From positions 7,435,898 through 7,499,897 of the forward strand of contig OY718808.1 in assembly GCA_963070105.1 (NCBI GenBank): a stretch of DNA of 64,000 nucleotides. The letters run 5' to 3'. The DNA is from Litomosoides sigmodontis (Eukaryota > Nematoda > Chromadorea > Rhabditida > Onchocercidae). A program made the position numbers and the translations under genes. Shown here in pieces: positions 1 to 19,514 of the stretch. A model generated the notes under the pieces. That model ran no database searches, was not told where the DNA came from, and was given only the letters and a program-made list of their open reading frames with translations. Every line of letters starts with the position of its first letter. The first letter of the stretch is position 1.

Positions 1-2832
1 TTCATTGCTATCTAGTCGGTTTCCACTTACTCATTAGCTTAAATTAATATGTGATGATCTCACTTGTTCAAATCATAAAAGAAGTGAACATTCCTTGAAA
101 AAATTGTTGCATAAATGATTACGTCACTGTTGCACGCATACAAATGTTGTACCGAACAGTTCGATATGTCTTGTTTCCTTCTGTTTTGTTCGTTAGCAGC
201 TCAGCTTACTACTGTTTATTTAGTTGAAAAATTTTTTTTTCTTTTCAACAAATTTACTTTCGCCTTTCCTCCTTGTCAAATTTCCCGCGTTCCATGTAAT
301 AGGATGAAATAAATGTCATCAGTGTTGTGAGCGATGTATGCTAACTGCCTATTCAGGTTGATTATTTCACTTTTCGCATAAAATTGTCAGTGATGCATTG
401 CGTTGGAAATTTCAATGATTGCATTTTATGAAATGGGAAATGATTCGTTGCTGCTGCAAACTATTCAAACATTTTGCATTTTTAACAAACTAGGAATCTT
501 TAACTCCGCTAACCATGTCATATCCAGCTTATATCCAACTAATAAACTATCTCTATCAGCAAGAAATAAAAGTATCAAAAGTTGTTAAGTTTTAAATTCA
601 AATTCAGAATGAGGAAAAATTCAATGTATCCATATGAATTATTTACATATTGCTCTTTTTTCTTCTTTAAAAAAAATCACTAATTTCAAACATAATTTGC
701 ACTGAATATTTTCAGTATTTTAACCCTAATGGTATCGGATGTATTAAACTATCCTTCTTGCACGATGAAATTCTCTGCCAATCATTCTCGCCTTCAATAT
801 ATCATTCAAAAAAAAAGTGAAATTTAATCTTAGCTATCAATTTAAGTTAGAACTAACTTATGCGGAAATAAATCTAAAGGTCGATAAATTTTCCTCTACG
901 AAAATTTCAAGTTCATTATTTATTCCATTTTAGAAAAAAAAAAGTAAAAGAGCTTAAATCCTTAAATATTCCCAAAAGTATAAATTTTTTTCCCCAAATG
1001 CAATTAATGCATTTATCACACAATTACAGAATAGATATATGTGCGCCTCATAATTAAGCAAAGAAGAAATAACTTGCAAAAATGCAAAAGCTCAGAGAAA
1101 CTTAAAAGGGATAAAAAAGCAATTTTAATTTGCAAAAACTTTTTTGATGTTAAGAGGAGGAATAATGAAAAGCAAAATATATTTTGAACAGTTCCTCTCC
1201 TAATTTACCACTCAGTATGATTCGAATAAAATTTAAATATTAAATGACTGATTGATTGATTATTACTTAAAATAAAAAAAGTAGGAAAGAATAAAATTTC
1301 ACATTTTTTTTTAATTCAAAAGCTCATATTATTTGAATAGCAATAAATGATGAGTAGTCTCGATTGATCTAATAGTCAGTAGTGACCTACGAGAATAGAT
1401 AAAATGATGCGACGGCGCATTTCAGTCATAACTTTCGGCATCCGCCTAATCTATGCAATATTTTGTCGTATTGTTAGATTCGAGCAAGAATAATACAAAT
1501 TAAATTAATTCAATCAAATGATAGACAATTTCGAATTGATATTTAAAAGTGAACTGTCAGTAACTAATTGAGTTGCAGTTCGCAATTAGCAGTTGAAAAT
1601 GATATGTCCGTAAATGCACAGGAAATAGGAAGGTAAAAGAGATTAAGGCTTTGAGTTGAAATTCTAATTCATTAATGGAACTACAATTCTATAAGTCCTC
1701 AAAAGCAATTATCATTTTATGCGAAAGAAAAATGTGATTTGCGAAGAAAGAGGGCGAAAGGATGAAGTGAAGGAGTAGGTTAAATTATGTGAAAATCATA
1801 CACATCCAACTTTTTTTTTCACACGAACTAAGAATTTCACATAAATTTATGTGAAATTAGAAGAGCGGAGAGTGAAATTATCACCACTTTGCATCGGTCA
1901 ATTTTGGAGCATTTGAACTTGCTGGACTTTGATATAAATTGATAAATCTTGTTTTTATGAAAATTGGAAATTGTCTCTATTTGTAATTTATATGAAAATT
2001 AAAAAGAAAGTACAAATATTAAGTGTTTAAATGGGCAAAATTTCATAATTTTACATAAATTTATTGCTTTTTAACATTAGTTTTTAGCCGTATATTTTCA
2101 CCTTAAAACTAATAACTGATAGGTTATTTATTAAATTTTTTTCTGTATAAAATTTAAATGTAACTGAAATGTGTTCTTTTAAGATATGATTGAATAAGGT
2201 AAACTTGAAGTAAGATTAAACTGCACGGAAATTTCGTGTGAGTCAATGAAAATTTGACTGTATAACAACTGTTATACTATAACGTTACAGCAGATGAAAT
2301 ATTTTTTCTAATACTATAATTGAATGATCTTTGCAAGGTAAGGATCATTTCGGGTCAGGAGAACCAGTGAGGTTAATGAGAATGTCACATTAGAGATGTT
2401 GAGAGTTAAGTAAGAAATATGAGTGTTACGACATCAACAGATATCAATCACTTCTGTCATCACTGTACGCACAGTACATCTGTTACAATAAGATACGAAG
2501 CTATACAGCTTTTACAACGAAAAATAGCCTCTTCACTAACAACTTATAAAAGATAAGAAAGAGGTGAAGAATTAGCTAAGTAATGCAAATGTAATTTTCC
2601 AAGAGTAACATTTCGTGTGATTGTCCTGGAATAATTTTCAGGAATCAATTCTGTTTTGAGATTTACAGGTATAATTTATAGAGGCATATCAACCAAATGA
2701 AGCACCACTCATCGCTCCACTCCTCATCCATTTTTTGATTGAGGACCAGAAGAATGGCTTCCTTCATCAATCACTTTGGAATGAATCTGATCATGCGAGG
2801 GAGACTGATTCACTCTTGCTGTACATTTCTTA
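1..2832. other. AT-rich non-coding stretch
   Basis: I find no exon with splice sites and a coherent reading frame here on either strand. The short open frames near positions 115-590 have low-complexity, codon-random translations. The stretch probably holds the 3' UTR of the minus-strand gene that ends at 2833, followed by intergenic DNA. Confidence 0.5.
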
Positions 2833-5800
2833 TTAACAAGAGCTATTACTCTAAGTAAGGAAAATTTTCATACATAATTATTACCTATTCGATGCTAAAA
2901 GGTTAAAACAAACCTTTGTAGCGAATAATATATCCGAACAAGTGAAGAATGGTATTCCACGAATGAACATTAAATGTAACAAGGAACTGAGAAATTGTTC
3001 CATACAATTTGAACTTCGCTTTAATCCTATCCTTCGCCACTGCTTATGTGACATATACAAGGATTGAACAACCTAAAATATTTTTCCTACGGTAAAATTA
3101 ATCACCGAAGAGACTAAAAGTCTCTTTTTTCCCTTTTCCTCTCTCTCTCTCTCTCTTATGGTAAGCAATCTCTGCGTAGCAAAATCTTCGCCTATGATTT
3201 TCTATTATTTCTAAATTAGAGATTGATAAAGCAATGGAATTGCTTTATCAATCTCTAATATGCAATCTATCATCACTGATGTAATGTTTAATTCTGGAAA
3301 TTTTCTAAGTTCTATGAATTTATATTCAACGTTGTTTTCAAATGAGCTATACCTTTAGTTGATAAGATTTAGGAGCACACTGATCTCTTGCCCAAGCCAT
3401 TAAATCTCGTGTAGTATTATATAAGTGTTTTCGTCTACTTCCTGCACCACTGTACCGCACCTAAAAGAGCTTAGTTTAAACTTTAAACTTTAGATAATGC
3501 ACCACAAATGAAGAGCTCCAACGAACTCATCCATATTGCATGATATTGATAATCTATTCAAATGAAATGAAACACACATTCATTGCTGGCTTTTCATCTT
3601 TAAGTCATTTTATAAACTTAAAAAAACGTTCAATAAATTTCTTGCCCTCAACTTCTTATACTACCAAGCATTTCATAAGCTCTTCATCAATTCTACTTGC
3701 CCCACACCGAACTCATAGTATGTACAGGAATGAATACAATGAAAATCATTGGAAATTGAAATTTCAAAAGTGCAAAATGTTACCTCAGTATTTGGTAGAT
3801 AAGAAATGGTGTCCAAAATCAAAAAATTACCATTTTTATAGAAAAGTCTCTCTGTTAAATCAGACTTCCAATAATTAATACTTATCATTTGAAAATTGTG
3901 AAAAATGAACGTTTGTAACAAAAAGTCATTGTAATTCATCTAGGAGGAAAAAATACCTGATCAGAGTGAGAGCAACTGAAGCAAGCAGCTAACGGATCGT
4001 CCACTGCTTCCCTCAAATCTTCCTCAGTGACAAGCGGACAATAATCATCCTCAAACCATTCCATACTTTGAGCAGATGTAATTATTGAGCAACGATCTTC
4101 GCTGATTAAATTTAAATTATTCCGCCTGGAAAGCATCAAATGCCAATGTTGTATGACATCATTCCACCACCTCTTCTTTTAAACATTATTTCAAATATCT
4201 CAGAATATTACAGTGTAACCCATTTGTTGTACCACCAAAGTACTTCACACTTCGCACTTCATCGAATACTTAATGTTAAAATTTAAGCACACTTTACCCA
4301 ATAATCAAATTTCCATTTGTTGTCAATGTGATAGGTGCCATCATATCCAGAACTTCACCTTCACTCGAGAATACTTCTGCGCCAAAAGTATACTTTGCAC
4401 CAGTTGATCTACAATGGTATACGATACGATTAAATGCAGACTGCATCAAACAGAGTGCAAGATTTAAAGTAACTGACAGCTCATTTTTCATAATGGTAAG
4501 GAATTACTACTTATAATCTTTACAATAGGGAATTACTTAGGAAAGAAAGAGTATTGTGACTGTAGAAGCATACTCCAAATGATAGCTCAAAGCTAATAAG
4601 TTGTTACAATAATGCAGTAACCTAAGATTACCATTTATGGCAATGCAGTAACCTCAGTTAATGATCAACACTTCTTGACCATCAATCATCCTGAACCTTA
4701 TTAATTACAGTGGAACTTTTTTTTTTTGTTTAAATCACTAAGTGTCGCTAACTTCGAAGAGATATGACAAAATAAGTGTGGATAACCTAATGGATGACTG
4801 CAAATTAGACGTCGAAGTGGTCCCTCTGCTAATTCCACTATCAGTCATCGATGCATTCATATGATCTGTTGATACTATTGGAGATATGGAGGATGATTGT
4901 ACCAATTCAAGCAGTCTGAAATTTTAAGTCATCTTTAATAAATATTATTTATTTAAATATTTATGCGCTCGCGAAATCTAGTCACAACTCATTTTTTTTT
5001 TGAAAAAAAGTTGAATAATCACTTACCCACCCGATGATGATGCACCAGCAATAAGTCGTCGCCTCAGAGATGAAAATGATTGGGAACTACGTTCACTTGA
5101 TAATGACACACTACTCGTCCGAGTTATAAACCTGTATTGAAGTACTTGTAAATTAATTTGAGCATTTAAAACATGCGGCTAGCTTCTAGATATAAGCAAT
5201 TTACCCAGTAGTAATCTGATAAAGATGCTTGGAATCGATCATGCAGTTTTTTTGAATGAAGTCGTTTGCGTCCAAATCGCTACTTCGTTCGTCCTGATTT
5301 AACTGGAAATTTATAACGATAAGAAATAAAATAAGCGTTCGATGAAATTTATATCACGAATAAATCACCTGAAGATTTTGAAATATTCATCCATCACAAA
5401 ATTGCAGAGAAGTTACGAGGAACTTACAGACTCTTTCACTTATCATATCAACATCATTGTGCTCAAACTTTTCAAACGAAGAAATTTGATAGAATTAGCT
5501 GTTAGTTGTAATTTCCTTTCAACTAAAACATCTCAGAAATTTATGACAAAATTTCTGAAACAATTGGAAAAATTTGACTGCACTTGATCAATTTACATTT
5601 TCGTGACTCGTTTGATCCTCCCTACTCATTTTACAGCGATCATCCGATTCATCAAACAATCCCTTAGCAACTTGAAATTCGGTCATATCCGAAACATTAG
5701 ATGATACTGAATGATGACCGCGATGTAGTATATCACCTAGAAGTGGGTGATAATTAATTTTAAACTTTTAAAACTTTTTACTAGATATTTCTTACACTAC

Positions 5801-8800
5801 TAAACGATACAGATAGTAATTCTTCAGCCTTTAATCACCGCATTTCTTAATGATTTCCTGATAGCATTTTAAAAAAAAAGAAAACAAAAAAAAACTATCT
5901 GTAATTCTTTCAGCATTAAATTCTCTATGAAATTAAACTTGACAAATATCGCAGATGTTAAATAAAACATTATCGGTTTCCATTTACCACTGATAGTTTA
6001 TGTCCGAAAATAAATTTAAGTTTCTATTGAACCGTTTAAAAGAAAAAAAAAAGGAGGAAATGAATTTAGTCAATCTTCCACCTTTTTTTAGCCATACCAC
6101 AGAACAAAAATGTATGAAGATTGCCCGTCCTGGTATACATGGCTTCCTGATGATTGCATCAAATTTTTATCTCCTACAGTAGGATAATAAATTAATTAAT
6201 TAAGAAAATTGAAAAATGTTTGGTTCATAGACAGTTAATTAGTCAGTAACTCTGTCTCTTCTGCGGCACGGCTAAATAACGTCAAATGCAATTGGTTATT
6301 TTGCATAAAAAAGGAGTGGAAATGACAGCTGTAAATAAATACCATAAAAACAAAAGTTCGATTCCTCATCCCATTGCGGATCGTCCCAAAGCAGATGTAA
6401 CGAAGCCGACTTTTCGCTGTTCGAGCTTCGTGAAGCAGCAGCACTCATCGTTGAATGCTTCTCCCTGCAAAGCTATCTGCATGACCACTTCTTTTCCCAA
6501 GCGAAAAAAAAAGACAAATAAGCAGCGATGAATTTATTAACTTACTACTAACCATGGAGCGTGAAAAATGGACAGATGAAAGTGGACGCTAATAAAAGAA
6601 GAGAAATAAACCTATGAAAACATTTCGACAAATGATTTGCTCACAGGGTAATCTGACATAATCTAACTGACAATGGATGTAAGTGATATTGCCATATGTC
6701 AAGCAAATAGACATATTGCACAATTTGCGTTATTTTCAGACTTGTTAAAAAATTTAAAAAAAAAGCGGTAAGAAAACATAAAGAAAAACAGCACCACAAT
6801 TTCTTTCATATTTCCTTCTGCTGTTGAAATAACAAAAATTCTGTTGTTGAAATATTTTGAAAGTTTAAAAAGCAAATTCGGAGCGCAATGTATTCAAAAA
6901 TTCAAATTTGATATCTTTCTTACGTGTATTCCAGGAAACTTACTGCTGTGAAGTTATTTCTGATCGCTTTCTTAAATTTTCAATTGATCCATCATACAGC
7001 TGTCTTAGTCGTCGCGGGTGATCCTGAATGAGAGGAGTTCAATGATTATATGCTTTTAACAATTAGAATTAACTGATAACTTTATACTGATATTCATAAA
7101 AGGTTTAACACACAGAAGATGAAATTGCCGAAAGAGTATGGCTGTCGCAATCGTTTCGTTTGTTTGTTAATTCCGTTGAGCAACGACAACTATCATTTTC
7201 GTTGTTGGCTCTATATGACTGAAATAAAAAAAAAAAGAAATTTTCCACACAGTATGAGAAAGAAAATTTCATTATTAAAATATCTTGAAAGTTTAAAAAT
7301 TAAATTTTGAGCATAATTTATTCAAAGCTTTTATGCCTATTTACAATTTCACATTTTTTTTGCTGATAAAAACATAAAGTTAAAATTTAAATTTTATTGA
7401 TGCAATGTTTGATTTTTCACTTTCCAGCAGGAATTAACCTGAAATTAATAAACTAGTAAATTGAATCTGAATTTCAGAATAGCTAAACATTAAGATAATG
7501 TAAAATTTTGCAGACTGACTGCTAACTGAAACTAACCGTTCTCGAATTTAGCAAATACTTCTCATCGCAAGCAAGCAACTCAAACCGTGCTTGTTCTAAA
7601 ATTGTCCAAATGAAATTTCTTCCGAGCAGTCGCGCACAAACTCGGTACATCATGTATGAACCAACTGAAGCAACGAGTAGTACACCACTTGTACGCACTA
7701 AAATTTAACTTTATTAATGGAAATTTTCGAACCTAATTCATGCTTAATTAATATCAAAAGGAAAAGTACAGCTTATTCTAACTTGCTTTTTGTATGGTAT
7801 ATGTGCACAACGAAATGTATAACTTATAGTTGACGAAGTAAAGTTGTAAATTTAAAAAATTTAAATTGATTACGAAAGTAGTTGCATCCTCGATCAATGA
7901 TAATCATTTACAATTGTAAAATTATTAATTTAAACGTTTAATCTACGCCTACTACTACAACTCTTTATATTCAGGGAAAAAAAGCTTTAAATAAGCCTCC
8001 CGTTGGATGTGTACAAAAGATGCATTTCTTGTTAACAGTAGAACTGTAAGTTCAAATCGCTTACTTCATTCAATTAGCTTATAAATTAGTCATGTAAGTC
8101 ATTTAAAAAAAACCTTTAATACATCTCATTCTAGCAGAGTTGATGCTCGTTTTTCAGCTACACATTTATCGCATGAGAAATAAATGTGAGGCATTTCATT
8201 TAAAATTATTGCTAATAGATTAAGCAGACAAATTTGTTTCACTCAACGGTAGCAGTAAATAATCACAATCATTAAATTAATTTTATCTATTTGTCAATGT
8301 AAATTTTTAGCTAAATTTACTTTTCTTTACGATAATCTCTAACAAAATTGAAATGCGCAAAAATAGCGTGAAAAAGTGAGAGAGAGAGGAAAAGAAAGAT
8401 GAAATTATCTTCAAGTGCAACGATCAAACAGTGTTTGCTACTTCGGTAACGCATGATCAATTTAGAAATTGAATATTACACTTTGCAGTAATATCGTAAA
8501 GTTTTAAACTTTCAAAGAATAAACTTTTAAAGATCAAAGTTCTCTATCATCAAATTTATTTTTTTAATTTAAATAAAATTTCATTTTAGCATATAACACG
8601 CGCATATATGCCTTTATCGTGAATATTGTCAAAGTGTTGAATGGTTGAAAATATAATGTGAATGAAATCACTGGTTGGGAAAAAATGAAATAAATTCCCG
8701 AAGACAATTAAATCATCCGAAAATTCACCAATTCCTTTTTATCCAACAAAATCAGAAAAACGACCAGAAATGAACTAATGAATGACTTGATAAGTGGAAA

Positions 8801-8914
8801 AATAGAATGCTACTGTTGAATCGCAAAAATTATTTCCACTTCACTTAAATATCTCACAAGTCTTACATATTAATTCATTTCTTCATGTTATCCGATTTTT
8901 TCTTTCTTACAATT

Positions 8915-8961
<47 letters not shown>

Positions 8962-9262
8962 CTCTCACTCCCTCGGAAATTTAATCCTTCGATGTGCTGC
9001 TACATTCCACTCTTTGACAAATTATAAAATTTGATATTTATTTTAAAATTATTCCAATTTTAGAAAATTCAAAGGGAAAAAGGAATAAAGCAAACAACTT
9101 ACTGAGCACAGCAAAATTGCAATTATCCGCGTCAAATGAAATACCCATTTGAGAGAAAACAACTTCAGGTGGTCCCTGAAGACGTGCCTCAACAAACAGT
9201 ACAGGTAGTGAGTCGGATAAGCTTTTCATCGGCGATAGTGACATCTTCCTGAGACTGAGCAT
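2833..9262 (-). CDS. Unidentified multi-exon gene, membrane-anchored serine-rich protein
   Basis: I do not recognise this protein. Exons read on the minus strand: 9262-9103, 7697-7537, 7023-6944, 6464-6343, 5736-5597, 5302-5205, 5131-5027, 4915-4787, about 4480-4298, 4125-3957, 3460-3353, 3072-2914 and 2850-2833 (stop TAA). Every junction keeps phase except the one between 4787 and the exon ending at 4298, where a small exon is probably missing. The chain codes for roughly 550 residues. Near residues 55-78 is one likely transmembrane helix, TSGVLLVASVGSYMMYRVCA, followed by basic residues. Then come acidic and serine-rich stretches (SSVSLSSERSSQSFSSLRRR; MTDSGISRGTTSTSNL) and an aromatic/acidic block (SMEWFEDDYCPLVTEEDL). 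The C-terminal part looks helical and hydrophobic (MEQFLSSLLHLMFIRGIPFF). The layout would fit an organelle-membrane-anchored cytosolic protein. I compared it from memory with mitoguardin, FAM102 and MiD51 families and saw no convincing match. The start ATG at 9262 is the first in the open frame and could be wrong. Confidence 0.68.
3139..3156 (+). repeat. (CT)9 microsatellite
   Basis: Nine CT units in an intron of the unidentified minus-strand gene, following a pyrimidine-rich run. Confidence 0.9.
3215..3259. repeat. Perfect 21-bp inverted repeat, 3-nt loop
   Basis: The left arm (3215-3235) contains TTAGAGATTGATAAAGCAAT. The right arm (3239-3259) is its exact reverse complement, and only GGA lies between them. 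It sits in the intron between the exons 3460-3353 and 3072-2914 of the minus-strand gene, so it would fold in the pre-mRNA. A recent palindromic duplication or a structured intron element are both possible. The loop is too short for an ordinary miRNA precursor. Confidence 0.9.
8918..8958 (+). repeat. (CT)n microsatellite, about 20 units
   Basis: Uninterrupted CT dinucleotides, about 41 bp, in the first intron of the unidentified minus-strand gene (GA on the sense strand). Confidence 0.95.
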
Positions 9263-12200
9263 GTGATTCAGTGGAGGATGGCTATTAAAATTGAAAATAG
9301 GGAAGACGACGACGATGATGCATCATGTGGATAGCGTGGCAGTACACCACAGCTCGTTGCTACTGAAACATTTCACCGTATTATTTATTCTCTCATGTAT
9401 TCAGCAAAATATCATTTGTACTTTCTCGCTGCACGCAATGGCTTACAAAAGAAGGCATCCTTAAGGAAATGCCGAAGCGGTACTTGAACTTTGCGATGAG
9501 TAAAAAGGCTGAAATTTCAGGGAGAAAGAGTTGATTTTTAAACTTCGATGATTGGAATTGTTTCACTGGAATGATTACAATTGCATGAATCGTTAGAATG
9601 TAATGTTACTGAATACGTGGAACAATCAATAATTACAACGTACACGCACGTAATAATGAATAATGTACGTTAAAATTGGAATAGTTATGAATGAGAAAAA
9701 AAATTGTCATACATGTATTTACCATATTTGTGAACATTTACGATAGAATAGCTAACTGAGTCATATGTAAAAGTGAAAATACTTGTTTCAAGATTTATTT
9801 AATTAATTTTTTTTAAAAAAAAAGACACAGAAAAAATTTTTAAATCTTACCGAAGAATTTTTTTTTAAGTAAGTCCAAGTTGCATGCATAATTTAAATAT
9901 AACATGTAACTGTGAGAGTCATATGTTTCACGTGTTAAAAAAACAACTATCCGTACGCTTATCATACGTATTAAATGTGTGCTTAACACGTACGATGGCA
10001 TAGCACAGACATTGTTGGAGGAAAAATAAAAGTAAGTAATGCTGTGGTAGTAAAAGAGAAAAAGTTCACAGCCTAGAAAGATGTGACGTTATCAGCTCCG
10101 ACATTTACGCCCAAATAGCACACCTGAAATAGCTAGCGCAAAAATAAGCACATCGATTGTTTCCTTGCAAAGCACAATCAAAAATCAATTTCGTATGATC
10201 CTCGTCATAATGTGAAATAATATAGTGAAAAAATGTAAACAACCACAATGAAAATTTATAAAAGCTTCATTCTTTCCTTTTCCTCTCTATTTTACCTTCC
10301 CTCTCTCTCTCTCTCCCTCCCTCTTTCATCTCTCTTTTAATAGCACTACAAAATTAAAAACAATTTCATAATGAGGAAGGAATTAATTATCTATCACGCG
10401 CATTGCAAATATTAAGCTTATCCTGATTTTCAGTGGCAAAAACCAAAGAAGGCTCACTCACTACCTACTATTATTATTAGTCATTGCTCTCTCTGAAAGG
10501 TATCTTAGCATATAATTTAATCGGAAATAATACAAATCGAAAATGTATTGCTACAACATCGCATCCTTACAAGTATTTACAGTCAGCTGTTCTAAGAAGC
10601 TTCAAATGATCCCAGAAAAAAACTCTGCCTCCCTCCCTCTCCCTCTCATGAATCTAAGGAGAGGATGTAGGGTGTACACTACAGCTGTTCTCATTATCGT
10701 ATATATGCGAAACACACACACGCACACACACACACACACACACGCACACGCATATGCAGACGCTTAACTGACGGAACTGAAATTTGATGGAAAGTGAACA
10801 AGAATGATTTTGCTGATAACCTTGAAATAGTTGATGAAATTTTACACATTTTTCCTACAATCTTATCGTATTGTTGGTAAATAAGGAGGAGAAGGTAGCT
10901 ATCACGCGTCGACCGATGACGTTCACACGCGTTACTTATAACGATTATTCTTGTTTAGCAACTGATAAGCTATGATATGATATGGAAATAATCGATTCCC
11001 TCTATTAAGTCATTATAACACTTTCTCTATCAGTCAAACATCTCTCTTCAAACGATAACACTCTTTATCAAATTCGTTTATTTATTAATAATTGGTCGGT
11101 GTGGGCGTAAAAATTAGTAATAATTAATAATATATCAATGCAGGAAGGTTGCGTCTAAATAGTACACGTTAATCATGTGAATGCGTGTATAAACGTGTAC
11201 ACCATGCCTTTGTAAATTAAATATAAAATTGCTGCTGCAACCTACCATCTCTCCTTTAGCAATATATGTATTCATATTTTCTTCTACCAAATTTAGAATC
11301 ATGAAGATTTAAATCAACATAGTTGCTCCTTCATCCAAAAAATTTGTCTCTAAAAAAAAGATTTCTCAATTCTCATATAAGAAATTATTGAATGTTAAAA
11401 AAAACTGGAATTTTCAGAAACGAAAAAAAAAGAAATTGCATCCATTAGTATTTTAAGATAAAAATCGATTTTAAATTTAACATACTCCTCTAATTTCTAT
11501 TACATTACGTTAAAAAAAAATCATTCATTGAGAATTCACAGGGAAGGCACATACACACAAAAAAACATTTGTTTATTTAGAATTGCAATTTTATGTAAAT
11601 TAATGATAATTGTACGCATTTCAAAATTAGGTCTTTTTTTTATTGAAGAAAAACAAAGTACAAATGTAACACAAAGCATCAAATTCCATACGAATGAGTG
11701 ATTTCTTAAGAAAAAAAAATTTAGAAAGAGCTATGAAAGCTCAAAAACTGATCAATTTTTTCTAATTTCGCTGAATTCCTCACTGTGCTCTTTGCATAGA
11801 TTGAAATTGCGCTTTTTTTTTGTTCTATTTTCTTTTGTTTTTGCTGAAAAGTACGAGTGGAACAAGTCATAAGAACTCAGTAACAAGATTTAAGCAAAAA
11901 AAAAAAGAATGAAATTAGATTGAAGCAGAAGAGAAGTAGGAAAAAATGAGCTCAGGATGAGAAATGAATGAAGTGAAAAAATGCCATGCACCACTTCGAT
12001 GCATGTGCTCTTGCCAGTTGGTTGTTGCTAATGCTAACCACCACTTCTCGGTGCACACAGCAAATCGATGGCGTCCAACACTTCTTTAACATAGCCGTGA
12101 TCGTCAAAAAAACTAAGGTTAGCGTTACAGTTATTGGCAACACTGATCCATTCACCGCTACAATTTGCGACGAAAAACTGCGCAAATAAGACAACGGCAA

Positions 12201-13100
12201 ATTTCCCAGCGTAACATCACATATTATGATTTATCACTTTAAAATATGTGATTATAAAATGGGGCATGGAAAAAAGTAGGATAGTATTGTTGGGATTGTC
12301 GCAGTGCAATCAATCGCAAATATGTCCATGTGATCGTAAAGTAATGATTGGAATCTCCTAATCACTAGTTCCACAGAAACTATCCGGCATTAATCCAACC
12401 TGATGTTGATGTAACCATAACCAGAAATGAAGGGATTAATCATCACCAAGACTAAGCTATAATTCAAGTAATACAGCCATGATCTTTGCAGAGATCTTAT
12501 TGTTTTCAAAATTGTAGATGATATAAAAAGCATCGAACACTGTGTTGTCAAAGAATGGCTCAAATGAAGTATTGAGTCTTTTATTTGTTCAAATAAAAAA
12601 TTATTTGCTCAAAATCAAAAAAACTCTTCCCATGAATAGACCCCATAAACCAATAAAATATTATAATTAGAAAATGATCTTCAGATACTCAAGAAATCAT
12701 CAAAAATCAATGAATCGTGAGAGGATGAAGGTGTAAACATTTAAATACAAAAACGGCTTCTCGAAAAAAAATTACTGATTCTTCATGATATTCAATTTAT
12801 ACACCTAACAATTCCTAAGAAGCCGATGTGCTACTTTCCCCACAAATTTCATATTCGCTTTAAACAAACCATAACGTTATCATGCAAATTCTTAAAACAA
12901 CCACTTTGTACATCAGACACATATTATAGTAAATAAAACGAATGCATAACTTAATTTGTAACTATTTTGAAAATATGTACAACGTTTCAAGAAACACGCA
13001 ACAAATTTTAAAACTTTCTACAGTGCCTCATAGGCCAATATCTTAGTATCATTGAGTTCAGAACCATAATAACAAAAACAAAACTATGAGGTAGTTAATA
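9263..13100. other. Intergenic, no gene seen
   Basis: This separates the 5' end of the unidentified gene from the stop codon of SRP54, both on the minus strand. It is AT-rich with CT-rich tracts near 10300 and a CA repeat near 10711. Open frames around 11950-12200 occur on both strands at once, with no splice context or family resemblance, so I do not call them. Confidence 0.5.
10711..10749 (+). repeat. (CA)n microsatellite with CG interruptions
   Basis: An ACACAC run broken by single G substitutions at about 10722 and 10744. Confidence 0.92.
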
Positions 13101-18111
<5,011 letters not shown>

Positions 18112-19478
18112 TTAAGCGGTAGATTCATCTGGGAAACATTGAAAATGATTTGATGAAATTCTTGGCGTTAAGCTACCGCAACCGCTATCTTTACCGTTAC
18201 TTCGAGTGCTTGATCGTCGATTCTGTAGCTGATGTTTCGTCAGTGATGTTGGAGTTTTTTTCTCAGCTTGTAATTGTTGCTGAAAATAGAATTGCATCAA
18301 CAATCCATGAATTCCTTTTATTGCATTTAACGAAAGACGATTCATTCCTTTCTTTTTTTTTGTTCACTTCATTTTAAAGCTGAAAAAAGTTTTTGTAATT
18401 TCTCACAAACTATTTGATGTTATGTAGAATTTAAATGCACAAATTAATTACTCGTGAAAAATTGGATGATGTTTGAGAGTGCGAATCACAAATGATTTTC
18501 TTTTCTGATAAAACATGTTCCGAAACATCAGTCATCTGTGGCACTGTTGAAAGTCCTAATCGTTCACTGATAACGAGCGGTCGCTTCTCAGACTGTTGTA
18601 TACCTGCGTGCATTGATTCCCCTCTTTGTGACGATGACGATGTTAGCGATCTAAATTCTAGGTAAAAAAGAGCAAGTACGTGAGCCACATTTACTTCTGA
18701 GTTCAATTCTATCAAACTTCACAATTCATACTGAAATCAAAATAACAAACAGTGTACACTGTTAGAATATACAGGTCATCCTTTGGTGTCCTACCTACTT
18801 CACCTTAGCTACTTCATTTGCTATGAATAAATGATGTCGGATAAATGAACTTTAGTAGCTAAGTGAAAGCATGCCTGTAGACATCGTAATTCTTGAAGGC
18901 TTTTCGTAAATCCATTAATGAGCCTTGTCGTCGAACATTTGTCTGAAAATTTGCATAATTGAAGAATATATATCTCATGCTCTAGTCACACTTGAAATTC
19001 CCCCATTTTTTAGTTTACTTTTCCAGCATTTAATGCAACTTTCATAGCTCTTGCATTTCATTACTCATTAATTCATTCAACCTTTCTTCCACATTGATAA
19101 TATTTTGTCAAAATAATTCTTAAAACGAAAAAAAAGGATTTTTTTCAATTGCTTTAATTTATTGTGCAAGAAGCTTACCTCGCCTATTAACTTCGATTCA
19201 TTCACTCCTTCCATTGCTTGCATATGTTGATTATAATGATGAAATATGCAAAAAGAAACTTTTTGATAGCTTCCGTATTAACTAACACATAATATTAAAT
19301 ATTTTTAAATGATATCCAATTTTTAATCAAAGCTTTGCAACAGTGAAATTATTATATTGATGAATGACTGATGGATGATGTGAAGGACAAATGTCACATC
19401 GATTGACTTGTGATTTTTTTTTCTGTGCGTGCATGTGCATGTGCATGTGCGTATGCGTGTGTGTGTGTGTGTGTATGT

Positions 19479-19514
<36 letters not shown>

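Noticed and set aside
6100..6170. Possible extra minus-strand exon (DKNLMQSSGSHVYQDGQSSY) of the unidentified gene
   Set aside because: It has a good acceptor and joins the upstream exon in phase, but no donor gives the phase needed by the next exon, whereas skipping it joins 6343 to 5736 cleanly. It may be an alternative exon.
2833..9262. Assignment of the unidentified gene to mitoguardin, FAM102/EEIG1 or MiD51
   Set aside because: General features (N-terminal membrane helix, serine-rich middle) fit, but I could not line up any family-specific motif from memory.
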